The position numbers were made by a program, and so were the translations under genes. A DNA stretch of 64,000 nucleotides from Hirsutella rhossiliensis (taxonomy: Eukaryota; Ascomycota; Sordariomycetes; Hypocreales; Ophiocordycipitaceae), in the NCBI RefSeq assembly GCF_020360975.1, contig NW_025408680.1, positions 1,054,001-1,118,000 of the forward strand, read 5' to 3'. The notes below the pieces were generated by a model that saw nothing but the letters and a program-made list of their open reading frames with translations, was not told the origin of the DNA and searched no databases. This document shows positions 13,117-25,359 of this stretch, piece by piece (the stretch's first letter is position 1; each line of letters begins with the position of its first letter).

Positions 13117-16100
13117 AGTATAGTTAGTACCGCTCTAAATAATAAATATAAGAGGCACTAAAAAGATCATTACTTATTTTTATATTAGTACTAATAAGTT
13201 AACGCTAAACGATTAAGTACTAATCCTTTTATTAGTTACTACCTTAAAGGATAAACGTATTTATATTATCTTATAGAAACGATAGTAATAGTTTAAGTAT
13301 TAACTAAGTAGCGAAACCTTATAAAACCCTTATAGATTCCTTAAGAATATAAGAATAAAGTAAGGGTATATATAATAGCGCTTACTCTTAAGCTAATCCT
13401 ACTACTAAATAAAGATAAAGATAAAGGGATTTTATAAGAAGAATAGGCCGAAATCCTACTAACTCTTTATTAGTTTAAAGATACTTTCTTAGCTAATAAA
13501 TCCGACTTACTACTAGCTAGAAAAAAAAACAGATTACTTAATTAATTTAATCCTTAATATAGAACCCCTTTATAGACCGATTTACCCTTTATTATAAAGG
13601 GAACTATAAGTATTACGCGACTAGATCTAAGATATAATAAAAAGGAAAATAATCTAGGAGTTAAAGACCTTAGCTAAGGCGCCTATCCTTTTTATTTTAA
13701 AAAAGGATAGTACCTTATAGCTATATATAGACTACTAAGGACTTAACCGGGTTATATAAAAGAATTAGTATCTTTTACCCCTTATTTTAGAGATTATTAA
13801 CTACTATTAAAGAGCTAAGTATTTTTCTAAGATTAATATATAAAATACGTATTAACGTATTTAAATTTAAGAAGGAGATAAATAAAAGACCGCTTTTTAA
13901 ATATATTATAGATATTTTAAATACCTAGTAATACCCTTTAAACTTACTAATATACTAGCTATATTTTAGAGCTATATTTATTAAGTGCTTAAGGGGCTTA
14001 TAGATATAATCTATATAGTCTACCTTAACGATATCCTTATATACTCTAAGATAAAAGAAGAATATACTAAATACTTAGGATAAGTAATAGAAAGGCTAAG
14101 GGCTATAGAACTTTATATAAAACTATTAAAGTATACCTTTTATTAATAGTTAGTTAAGTTCCTTAGGTTTATTTTATCTATTAATAGGGTATTAATAGAC
14201 CTTTAATAGGTAAAGGTAATAGTTTAATAGCCTAAACCTATAACTTATTATAATATTTAGGTTTTCCTTAGGTTCTATAAATTTTACTAACGATTTATAT
14301 ATAGGTACTCTAGAGTTATAGCGCCCTTAACTATATTACTAAAGGGGAGTAAGAATAAGAAGAAGCTAGGGAGTATAAAGCTAAACCGTACTAAAAGGGT
14401 AGCGTTTTAAGCTCTTAAGGATGCTTTTTAAGAAGCCCTACTCCTTTAATATTATAATTTAAAAAGACGTATTTATATTAAAATAGATATATTATAATTT
14501 ACGATAGTAAGAATTATATCTTAACCTAATAAGAAAGGACGTTACTATCCGATCGTATTTTAGTTAAGGAAGTTTACTAAAGCTAAACTTAATTATAGTA
14601 TTCTAAACTAAGAACTATTTACTATTATTAAGTTATTTAAATACTAGCGATATTAAGTTAAAGGGGTAGTATATAAAGTAAAGGTATTATTAGACTACTA
14701 TAACCTTTAGATATTTATATAGTAGACCTCCTTAAATAGGAGGTAAGTAAGATAGTATATATATTTAGTACTATTTAACTTTACGATTAAGCATTATATA
14801 GGTAAATTAAATCTAGCGGACGCGCTTTTAAGAATACCTAGATATAAGGGCGAGAAGCCCCTATTTATAGAACTATTACTAGAGCTATAAGCCAAGCTAG
14901 CTACTATTAATACTATATCTATATAGAGAAATAATAAGGCGTTTTTATAAGTAAAGAGATACTTAACCTTAAGTTAATATAAGCGTAGTAAAGTGCCTTT
15001 ATATAAGGAAAATATATAAGCTTATTTATAGTAAAACTATAATAATTTAAGCGCGAGATATAAACGATTAGCTAATTAAGCTAAAGAGAGAGCTAGTTAT
15101 AAATAGTTACTTTTAAGGAAGACTATTAAAGAAGCGGCCTACTATATAAAGGTTTATATAGTAAAAGTTCTAGAACCGTTACTAAAGTTACTAGAATATA
15201 CTTAGTCGGTTAATATAGAATTTAATAAGCTAAAGGAGACTAAAGACTTCTTAAAAAGGAAGGGTTTATAGTTAGTACGCTTAGATAAACTACTACTATA
15301 GAAAGGTTATATTATAGTACCTTTAAAGGTAGCTTTATAGTAAAAGCTAACGTAGCATTTTTATAACAATTTATTAGTAAGATACTTTAGCTCCTAACGT
15401 ACTAGCGAACTATTAGTAAGGAACTTCTACTAAGATAAAATAACGAAAGATATAAATAAATACGTTTAATTATACCTAGTATATTAAGGTATAGTATCTA
15501 AGAGGCATCGCCCTTATAGTACTATATAATTATTACTATATCTTATATAACTATAGGAAGAATTATTAATAGACTTTACTATAGGTCTACCTATAAGAAT
15601 ATACCCTTATATTTCTATTTTACGATTATAAAGAAATAATAGGTATAAGGAGGCTCTATAAAATAAGCTAGTAAAAGAGGCTCTATAATATAGTCTAAGG
15701 GAATAACCCTTAAAGACAAAGACTTTTACTAGATATCTATACCTTCCTTTAAGAAAAGCGGGTTAAGATAAGCCTATCCTAATAAAATAAAATATATATA
15801 AAATGCATAAGTTAATTATAAGTAGAACGGATACCCTATTACCTATTTTTGCCTAGCGGTTTAGAAGATATCCGCGATAGGAGAATAGGTAGGGCATAGA
15901 ATATTCTAGTTAAATCTACTACTTATACTAAAACCTATAGTCTTACGTTAAATATCACGTTATAATTAGACTACCTACTAAGTTAGGAAGATATACTATA
16001 GATAGAGCTTTTTAAGCACTATAGAATATACTAGAAAGCTAACTAATTAGTATACTAGTAGGCGAGCAATAGTCTATAAAAGACAAAGGATTTTCCTAGG

Positions 16101-17640
16101 GGTAGTAGATCTATTAGAATAAGTAAGTTTATAAGTATCCTTTATAACGCTATTCTTTTAATATATTATTTAGCCCCTTATATGCTCGTTATAAATTCCG
16201 TACGAAATCCTACCTTATACTCCTTCGACCGATCTTTCCGCTTATATTATTAATTACCCGATTCTACGCTTATTACTTATACCTTCTTATACTACCTAAA
16301 GTATAGTATAATAGATAAGACGTTAATACGATCGTAGTAATTATAGACTAATATACTAAGTATTACCTTTTCTTTCCTATCTTTAAGATAATAATAGCTC
16401 TAGAGCTAGTAGAATTATTTTATTACTAAGTTAAATTAGTATATAGACCTTTAAAGGGCATTATCGTAGATAGAGGGTCCTTATTTATAAGTAAGTTCTA
16501 GTTAAATCTCTATTTTATCTTATAAGTAAAACGTAGGCTATCGATAGTATTTTACCTATAAACTAATAAGTAAATAAAATAAATAAACTAAGCTATATAG
16601 TACTACTTAAGATACTTTATTAGCTCCGAATAAACTAACTAAGAGTTACTCTTATATATTACTTAATTTATATATAATAATATAAAGAACGCGATAACTA
16701 GGTTATTACTTAATAAAGCGTTAATAGGTTACTAACTAAACTTATATATTAATACTAAGGACGATATTATTTAAAGGGGGGTACCTAAAGTAAGAGTAAG
16801 AGTTATTAAGCTATAAGAGCTATAAAAGAGGCTTAAGGAATACTAAGGAAAGGCTATTAAATCGTAGGCGAAATACTATAATTTAAGGTACTAACCGCTT
16901 ATATAAAAAGTAAGAGACCTTATAATACTATCGATAAAGAACTTACGCTTTAAGGACGAAAAAAGAAAACTCTTACCTAAGTATATTAAATCGTTTCGGG
17001 TCCTATAAGCTATTAAAAAGTAAGTATATTATCTTATACTCCCTAAGAAGTACTTATACCTTTATAACGTTTTCTATATTAGTCTCTTAGAGCTATAGAA
17101 AGAGCGAAAAGGCACCTATAAAAATAGCGAAACCCTATTAATACTAGACTTAAAGGATAATAAAGGCGAATAAGAAGTCTAAGAGATTAAAGACTAAAAG
17201 AGATCTAAGAGCGATACCTTTTTCCTTATTAATTAAAAAGGATAGCTAGCTAAGTATAACTAATAGGTCGATACTAAAGATATAGTAAATAGCTAAGACT
17301 ATATTAAAGAATATACTGCTCGCTTAACTAGGAAAAAAAAGTATAAGACTAAGTAAGGTAGGGAAACCTATTAGTATAGGGAGACGCTACTAAATCGGTA
17401 ATAAATCCCTACTAAATCGCTACTAACTCGTTAATATATTAGTACGCTTAAATATCCTATAATTATATATAAAATAGTAAAATAAGAAAATAAGGGAAAA
17501 CTATTTATACTGCCTATTAAATATTATTAAGGAAAAATAAAACTAAACTATAACTCTATTAAGACCCTAATAATAAAAGAGAGAAGGATAATTATAACGA
17601 AATAAAAGAAAGATAAGACCTATCTATTACTTTTAACTAC
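13117..17640 (+). pseudogene. Gypsy family-B pol relic (RIPped)
   Basis: Plus strand. The RT region starts at about 13630, where a V-K-K-D-type motif is replaced by a lysine-rich remnant. The active site reads Y-L-N-D at 14021-14032, the RIPped form of Y-L-D-D. RNase H and its tether end at about 14860. The integrase core at 16300-16620 still shows a D-R-G-S-L-F motif at about 16469. Gypsy order (RT before integrase) is clear. Divergence from family A is too high for the same family. Stops are RIP-type TAG/TAA. Confidence 0.8.
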
Positions 17641-17689
17641 CTCTTTTCTTTACTAGCGTAGTAGGAACTAACTAAGGCGCCCCCTTAGC

Positions 17690-19300
17690 TATATTAAATA
17701 CTTCTAGAAATACTAGAACTACCCTATCCTCTACTCCTTCTTTATCCTCTATATCGAGACCTATCTTTATTAGTATAGTACTTACCTCGGCCTTAGTAAA
17801 TAGTAAGGCGTATTACTATAAAGTATAGCTTATATCGCTATCGATAAAATAGAGTTTTAAATAGGATTCCTAGGCTTAGTACTCTAGGCTTATATAGGTA
17901 ATATCGAATAAGGGCATAGGGTTAAGGCGTATAATAAGCTCGCGGCGCTTATTAATTAGCGTATAGTAGTTAGCACGCTCGACCTAATATATTATTAAGC
18001 GGTTACTAATAAAAGAGTTAGATAAAACTTATAATAGTAGACTTCTATATACCTATAGTCTTAAAGGACTTACGATAAGCCGTCTTAGCGGTATCGAAAG
18101 CCTTAGCTAAATACTATACTATAATAGCGAGACGGCGCTAATTAGCCTCCTTAAAAATAAGTACGCTTATATCTAAGCTATTATCCTTAGCATCCTTATT
18201 ACTAGTCTTTAGTTTATTAAGCTCGCGTAGTTAGTTAATAATAGTAATTATATTAGCCCGGTTACTAAATATAAGAGTAATAGCTTTAAGAAGGATTAGC
18301 TTATTAATCGTAATATTTAAAGTTAAAGGGAAACTTATTTAGTTATAGGTTATAGTATATTTATAGTACTACTTATAGTATATTAAGGAAACCCCTAAGA
18401 AAATATAGCTAATTAAGAGCACCTTAATAGGCTTAGGCTTAGTTATACTATACTCTTTAACGACTATCTTAAAATAATATATATACTAAAGCTTATAAGG
18501 GATAACCCTTTAAGCCTTAACTAAGCGGGCTTTAGCCTTAGATTAGGTACGCTTCTTTATAGGAGCGCGACCGCCTTATACCGCTACCTAGGTGTCTTTA
18601 TCTCTAGCGCCGCCGTTCTTAGATTCGTTAGTAAGAGGAGTTAGATCGCGGCTATCTCTATTATTACTATTATTATTATCTTAGCCCTCGTTTAGCTAAG
18701 TATTAAGATAGTCTTAGCCCTCGTTTAGCTAGGTATTAAGATAGTCTTAGCCCTTATTTAGCTAGGCCTTATCGTTAATATTAGCCTACTTATTTTAAGG
18801 AGCGGCCTAAGCGATAATCTCTTATTAGCTAAAGCCGCCCTATTAAGATAAAGTAGCTAGGTTATTAGTACTTACCTAAGAGCGCTTAAGTACGATCTCC
18901 TTACTAGTATTAATATCGCTAATAAAGGTAATAGACTTATAAGTTTCCTAGCTTATAAAGGTAAGCTTATTAATAGTTAGAGTTAGGGTATTTAATAGGG
19001 TAATAAGGGTATAACCCTTATTAATATTAGGTCCTAGACTAAAAGTCTCTTAAGACTAGGATTCCCTTATACCTTTCTTAGCTTTCTTTACTAAAAGGGA
19101 ACTAGTATCGCTATAAGACTTTTAGGCTAATCGCTTATACTTTAAAGGTAAACCCGCCGCTACCTACTCTTATATATAGTATAGGAAATCGGCGTTATAG
19201 TTCTTTATCTTCTTTAGCGTAGAAGGTATTATCGTTAATAAATCGTCGATAAAAAGTAATATAAAAAGGTATAAGGGATTAATAAAAAAAAGCGTAAAAC
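17690..19300 (-). pseudogene. long antisense ORF relic in Gypsy-B (unrecognised)
   Basis: Minus-strand translation of most of this stretch stays in one sensible frame for roughly 500 codons. The interruptions are TAG/TAA at positions where Q or W would fit. It includes an 11-residue tandem repeat (33-bp units at 18680-18768), a Lys/Arg-rich middle and a helix-rich part. A pyrimidine-rich tract on the same strand lies just upstream (19325-19362), as in fungal promoters. I do not recognise the family. It lies between Gypsy-B integrase and the presumed 3' LTR and points against it. A gag of another inserted element is an alternative. Confidence 0.5.
18680..18768. repeat. 33-bp tandem repeat, 2.7 copies
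   Basis: Units start at 18680, 18713 and 18746 (cttagccctcgtttagctaa...), the third partial. The period of 33 bp equals 11 codons and lies inside the minus-strand ORF relic, so it was probably a coding repeat. Confidence 0.85.
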
Positions 19301-19807
19301 TTTATAGTAATTATAAGCGGAAGAGTTAAAGAAGAAAAGAAAATAGAAAAAGTAAGAGATATATACGCACGCTTTTTATATTATAGTTATATAGCCGATA
19401 TATAGGCGATACTATAACGGTTACTTAGTAGTAACTACTAGTATAATAACTATTAATATTATAAAGCATAGACTAATATATACTTATATAAGCGTATACG
19501 CGCAATATATAATTAAAACTACCTCTCTTCTTAACTAAATATATATAGTATAGCGAAAGTAATATATATTTAAGATATAGCTAAGATATTTATATAAGAG
19601 GGAAGATAATTATAAGAGCATTACTAAGAGGTATAGGCTAATAAAGTACTTAGGTACGTAGTACTAATATATTAGTAGGGTATTAATAGGGAATCGTGCT
19701 TACCCTACTTATATTTTATAAACTACTTACTATTTTAATAGAAAAGGAAAAATCCCTTTTTTTTATAAGCTTTAGTCTTATAATAAGAAGAATATAATAT
19801 ATATAGC
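19301..19807. other. probable Gypsy-B 3' end / LTR body
   Basis: AT-rich, no coding signal. A purine-rich plus-strand run at 19318-19364 could be a polypurine tract, or the CT-rich promoter block of the antisense ORF. The right end leads into the 60-bp repeat shared with 6389-6448. LTR status cannot be proven because the left LTR is truncated. Confidence 0.35.
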
Positions 19808-19867
19808 GTAGTACCTCTAGCTATCTCTACTACCTAACTAATTATACTATAATATATATTCCCTTAT
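19808..19867 (+). repeat. 60-bp repeat, likely end of the Gypsy-B 3' LTR
   Basis: Near-identical partner of 6389-6448. The sequence after it belongs to an unrelated LINE relic, which fits the outer end of an element. Confidence 0.5.
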
Positions 19868-21690
19868 ACCTTATAAAGTAACTAAGTAAGAAGTATAGGG
19901 TTTAAAGGGCGTAAGAGAGGTATACTCTTTTAAATTATACTTTTAATAGTAGTAGGGTCGCTTTAGCTTTTAAACCCTTAATCGGGGATCCTTTAAAGGC
20001 TCTTAAGACCTTTAAAAGAGCTTAGTTTTATAGCCTTTAAAAAGGCTTTATAAGGCTCTTAAGGGTCTTAGGCCCCTTATATTAAAGTTAGGCCCTATAG
20101 TCTACTATAGAGGTTATATAGGCCTAGTAGAGCAATCTAAAGGCTTTAAATAATAAGCCTTTTTATAAAGAGGTTAAGTAAGATAGTCCTTTAAAAGCAG
20201 CTTATATAAAGGCTACCTTCTTCTTAATATATTATTTAAATAAGAGCTTAGAATTAAAGAAGACCCCTAGCTACTATACTAAGGGCTTTACCTAGAAAAA
20301 TAAGCCTCCTACTATTATACCCTTAAAAATAAGCTACCGTTACTTATTAAAGTAAATAAGTTTTATCTTTAAGGGGTTAAAGTAGACCCCTTAGTCTTTA
20401 GCTTATTTAAATAGGTTAGTAGCTATTATATCTAGCTACTAAACGTTCTTCTTAGCTAAGGTCGATGTTATAAAGATACTAAAGTTATCTATATAAGATA
20501 GCTAGTATCCCTTAGCCGCTAGTATCCCCCTTATATATAAGAGGAATAAAATAAAGCTAATAAGGAACCCTTAGGGCACTCTTATTACTAGGTCTATAAA
20601 GGGCTAGACTTACCCCTTAAAGGCTAGCTAGATCTTCCTTTTAATAAGAAAGTAGTCTACTTAGCTTATAAGGGCCTTAAGGAGGTTTAATTTCCTTAGG
20701 ACCCTTATAAGCTATTCCTTTAATACGAAATTAAAGGCGCCCTTTATATTTAATAAAAGGGTACTAGTAATAGCCTTCTTATTAAACTCCCGCTTCTTTT
20801 AAATATAGTATAGAAGGAGGAAGGCTATATTTATAGCTAACTACTATTTTCGTTCCCTTAGCTATATAGGGTTTAAAAGCCTAGCTATATTAGCTAAATA
20901 GCTTAGCTAGGTAGCGTATAGCTTTTTAAGGACCTTTCCTAAGTAGTTAAGTAGACTTATAACCTTATAGGCCTTAAGGATAGTATAGTCTAGCTTATTT
21001 TACTTAGGAAGTATAATTTATATAGCTTCTTTTTATACCTTAAAGTAGTATCCTTAGTTAAATAAAGCTTTATAAGCCCTATTAAAGACTATATAGATAG
21101 CTTTATACGCGTATTAAATAAGGAGGAAGCTAAGGGAGTCTAAGCTAAGGGCTTTCTTATTAAAAGAGCTAAGAATAGCCCTCTTAATCTTAGGGTCCTT
21201 TAGCTCTAGCTAGTCCTACTTAACTATACCCTTACTACTTATATAGCCTAAGGGCTCTTCTTTTTCTAGGCTTTTAGGGGGGCTAAAAAGAGGGCTAGGG
21301 CTAGGGTCTAGGGTTATAAAAAGGGTTATTAAGAAGGCCTTATATTTTTCTATAAAGGTATTAGCTTTTACCTTTATCCCTTCTTTTATATATAAGATAC
21401 TAAGAAGGGTAGGGTTAGCTTTAGCCTTCGTATAGGAAAAGGCTATAAAGATATTTATTTTTACTACTTCTATTAAAAAGCTCTCTTAGTATTACTTTTT
21501 AGTAGCCTTAATAGTATACTTAAAGTTATTTTAGGTCTTTATAAAGCTCTTCTAGCTCTCCTTATCCTAGGCTAGCCTATAAGCCTATTAGGCTAAGCTT
21601 AGGGCTTTTTAAAGGTAGGTTAGCTTATTAGTTTATAAAGGCTTAGATCCTTTATAAGACTTCTTTTTTAGTATTACTACGTTTAAGGCC
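19868..21690 (-). pseudogene. LINE (Tad-like) reverse transcriptase relic
   Basis: On the minus strand, a motif at about 20525-20580 reads V-P-stop-G-F-L-I-S-F-I-L-F, the RIPped form of the non-LTR RT box G-V-P-Q-G-S-P-L-S-P-I-L. Downstream, at about 20484-20495, comes Y-I-D-N-F-S-I, the RIPped form of Y-x-D-D. This pairing is typical of LINE-type RTs, not of LTR elements. Tad-like is a guess from fungal prevalence. The fragment has no recognisable endonuclease and is cut at 21690 by a family-A LTR. Confidence 0.7.
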
Positions 21691-22156
21691 TATTATAACT
21701 ATAGCTACTAAGCCGCTAACGGTCGACTATATTAAGTATATAATATAGTCTAATAAATAAATAGTTAGTATAACTATCTAATAAATATAAGATTAAGGGG
21801 ATCGTAGTAATCTAAGTAATCTAAGATTAATAAGATTACTACGATCTATATAATCTAACGTTAAGGATTATAGCTAGGCCTATAATCTAAGGATAGTCTT
21901 TATAAGTATATATAGCTACCTACTTTTACTCCTTTAGATAGATAGCTTAATAGCTTTTAATATAATTATTATAATCTTTATTATAATCTTATCTTTAATT
22001 CCGATTACTTAATTACTTAGTTATAGCCTATAGTCTATAACCTCTAACTTATTACTAATATAATATACTTATTATTACTTAGATAACGCCGTATTATATC
22101 TATTAATATAAACCCCTTAATAGATTTATCCCTTAGGAATAATACTAGTAATTATA
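21691..22156 (+). repeat. family-A Gypsy 5' LTR, copy 3 (U3 type I)
   Basis: The 466-bp LTR starts tattataact and ends attata. It has the same U3 as copies 1 and 4 and the same R-U5 as all family-A LTRs. The gag leader follows directly. Confidence 0.9.
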
Positions 22157-24720
22157 TATTAAAAGCTCTTATTTAATATAATACTATATTACTCTAAGTA
22201 ATATTATAACTAGTAATATACCTATATAGTAAGCTAGATTAACTAACTTTAGATCTATTATATCGCCTTAAGATATAATACGCGAGATTATTACCCTTTA
22301 ATATAAGGTATAGTTACTTAAGAATAAAGGAGGTAATAGATAAGTTAAGGACCTTAGAAAAGTAGTTAAACTAAAGTAGCTAGGACTATTTAACGGTACT
22401 TATAGCATGCTTTAAAACTTTCTTACTTAACTTAAGGCCTACTACCGGTTTTACCCTATAAAACTCTTAGACCTAGTTAAAAAGGTACTTTATATAGGAA
22501 ATTATTTATCTAGAATAGTACTCGCTTAGTTTAGATTAATTATAAGGGATTTTCTTAATAACTAACTAGCGTAATAAGATAATAAGATAAACGAAGTCTT
22601 TATTAGTTTCTAAGGATATAAAGAAGCTATTATAAAGGTATTTAAAATAACTAATAAGGAATAAGAAGCTAAATAAAAACTTTAAGAACTTTAATAAAGG
22701 ATCTTAGTATTAAATTATATTACGAAGTTCTATTAAGTTACCTTAAAGCTTAATTAAGAGGATAAACCTCCTATATTATAATTTTATAATAGGCTTAAAA
22801 AAGAAGTTAAGGACTAGCTTTATAAGGAAAATCGACCTAATAACCTCTTAAGCTATATTATTATAATAGTACGAATTAACGATAGATAGTATACGCGATA
22901 CTAAGAAAAGAAATAAGGAAGAGGAAACTAAAACCCTTCTTATAAAAATAACTTTAACTAATATACTAACTATAAAAAAAAGCGCGAAACTCTTATTACC
23001 TATACTTATATAACTAACCTAAGTAAGATAGACCTAAATATAATATAAAAAAGTAAAGGAAAGTATTTTAACTATAAGAAACTTAGATATTACTTTAAAG
23101 AATATAGATAACCTTATAAGGAGAAGATAACCTACTAAGTACTAGCCTTAAAAGGTAAGAAATACTTAAACGCTATTAATAAATAGGAACTAAAGTATAA
23201 ACTCCTTAGTTAAACTATATACTACGACGATAAATATATAGTATACTTAAGCGATAAGAACGGTACTAAATAGTTCTTAAAGCTATTAAAGAAAACCCTT
23301 ATAATAATATAATAAAGAGATCTTAAATTATAAAAATAAATTAAATTTATAGAACTAAAATACCCTTATCTTAAAAGAGTCTCTTAAGACTAAATTAAGA
23401 AGAATTATAAACGATTCTAAAAAGATATATAAAATAAAAATCGATAATAATAATATATAGTTTATAAATAATATAATAAAGAAGATATAAATATAGCCCT
23501 TATACTTATAAAACTTAGATAATAATATAAAAAGGAATAATAAAGTATTAACGATATAAGCTTTAAAGAATAAGAAATACTTAGAGAAATAAAAGATAAG
23601 AATAAACTTATATAACTACCCTTACTATTAAGGGAAAATACTATAATTAAAGAATATACTTTATACTTTAAAGAATTTAAAGAAATACTTAGAATTAAAA
23701 CCTAATAAATAACTTAAATTCTTATAGAAAACTAATAAGCTATATTAATTTAGTATTAACTAGTACTATATAAAGAAGTTTATATTATAGCTTTTACTAT
23801 AATTAATATTTTTATAGCTTTATTATAAGAATAGTAACTATAAAGAGAATTTAAAGACGACCTATAAATACTACTTACTTATAAGTACTATAAGTATATT
23901 TTATAGATATTATACGTTTACCTAGATTATATAATATACTTTTAAAAAAGGTATAATATAACGCCTTCTTAGTTATATTTAAAGGATAAGTATTTTAAAA
24001 ACCTTACTTAAGTATAAAACTAAACTACTAGAAAATCGATTAACGCTACTTAAATAACTAAGTTATATTATTAAAACCTAATTATAGTACGCTACTTAAA
24101 TACTATAATAATTATAGTTTATTAACGAGATATCTTTTAAAGATATATAAGATCTATAAATACGCTAAAATAAAGGAATAGTATAACGCTACTTACTTTA
24201 AGGTATTTAAACCCTTAATCTTTTAAAGACTTATATAATAAGTTAAATATAATAAAGAAGATTATAATAAATATATATACCTAAACTATAAAGTTTATAA
24301 ATATAAAAAAGTATAAGTATAGTATAAATAATATAATAGTATATTAAAAGCTTATTAGTAATATATATAAAGGCTATAAGCTATATTAAACTAAGGAAAA
24401 ATTAATATAGAAATACTATATATAAAATAAAAAGATATAGAACGAAATCTTAATCTTTAGTATAAAAATAAATAAAATTATAAAGTATAGTATATAATTA
24501 ACTATAAAGTAATATAATATAAACGATATAACGTTAAGAAATAAGAAATCTTTAATTAGCTATAAGAAATTAGTCTTTTAAGCCTTAATATAATACTATG
24601 CGATAAAAATATAAAGAAATAATATTAATAATAAATTAAAGAAGAATACCTAAATAAAATAAATAAGGACTAAGTAAAAATTAAGGTATACTATTTATAA
24701 AAAGGCTATAAACTATTATA
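22157..24720 (+). pseudogene. family-A Gypsy gag and Cys/His region relic, copy 3
   Basis: Colinear with the young element from the leader (45782) to about 48330, covering gag, the zinc knuckle and the Cys/His array, and ending before the protease. RIPped throughout. At a position where the young copy lacks a base (tttctaaggat here against tttcaaggat), this copy keeps it. The 3' half is lost; an unassigned AT-rich segment of about 157 bp follows before the Copia element. Confidence 0.85.
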
Positions 24721-24877
24721 AAGTAAGTAAAGGTATATATATAAGTACTATTTATAGAATAATATTAATAAGCTATATAAAGCTCTTTTATATATAGCTA
24801 GCCTATATATATAAGTATAAGATCTAGCTTTTTATATATAACTTATATAGCTTAGGCTATAGCTTAAGCTTATAACT

Positions 24878-25359
24878 TATAATTCTCGCGAAGAGAGATA
24901 TAAGAAGTATATAAAAATATATAAAGGTAAAATTAAAAGTAAGGGGTCGGATAGGTAGGGCAGAGAGATTTAATTCTTATAAGAGCAGTAATTACGGTAA
25001 GGGAGTAATTATTATATTGCCTTAATTATCCTTCTTTCCTCTATCTAACGCCCCTCTTTATACCCGTCTAGCATCTTAATTAATAAAGAAGATCCTACTT
25101 AAAGAAGCTACTAATATCCCTTTAACTACCGAGCTTTTTACCGGTTTTTCTCCTCCTTTCTAGCCGTTGCCGGTATATCTATCTTATCTCTCGCTACCTC
25201 TATAGGAAGCTATCGCTACTTCTACTTCCCCTTATACCCCTACCCTCCTCTCTATACCTCCTTTTAGCTCCTTCCCTAAAACCTGTTTTTTAGCTTCCTA
25301 GGTCCCTTATACTAAGGGATATCTCCGAGAACTACGAAATTAAGCTACGCTTCGCGATA
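24878..25359 (-). repeat. Copia copy-2 3' LTR
   Basis: Matches 30748-31229 over the full 482 bp with RIP-type differences. The outer end reads tataattctcg, the inner end cgcgata. Confidence 0.85.

Noticed and set aside
24721..24877. Separate element between Gypsy-A copy 3 and Copia copy 2
   Set aside because: Only 157 bp of AT-rich sequence with tatata runs and an agctttttatatata-type inverted look. Too short and degenerate to assign.
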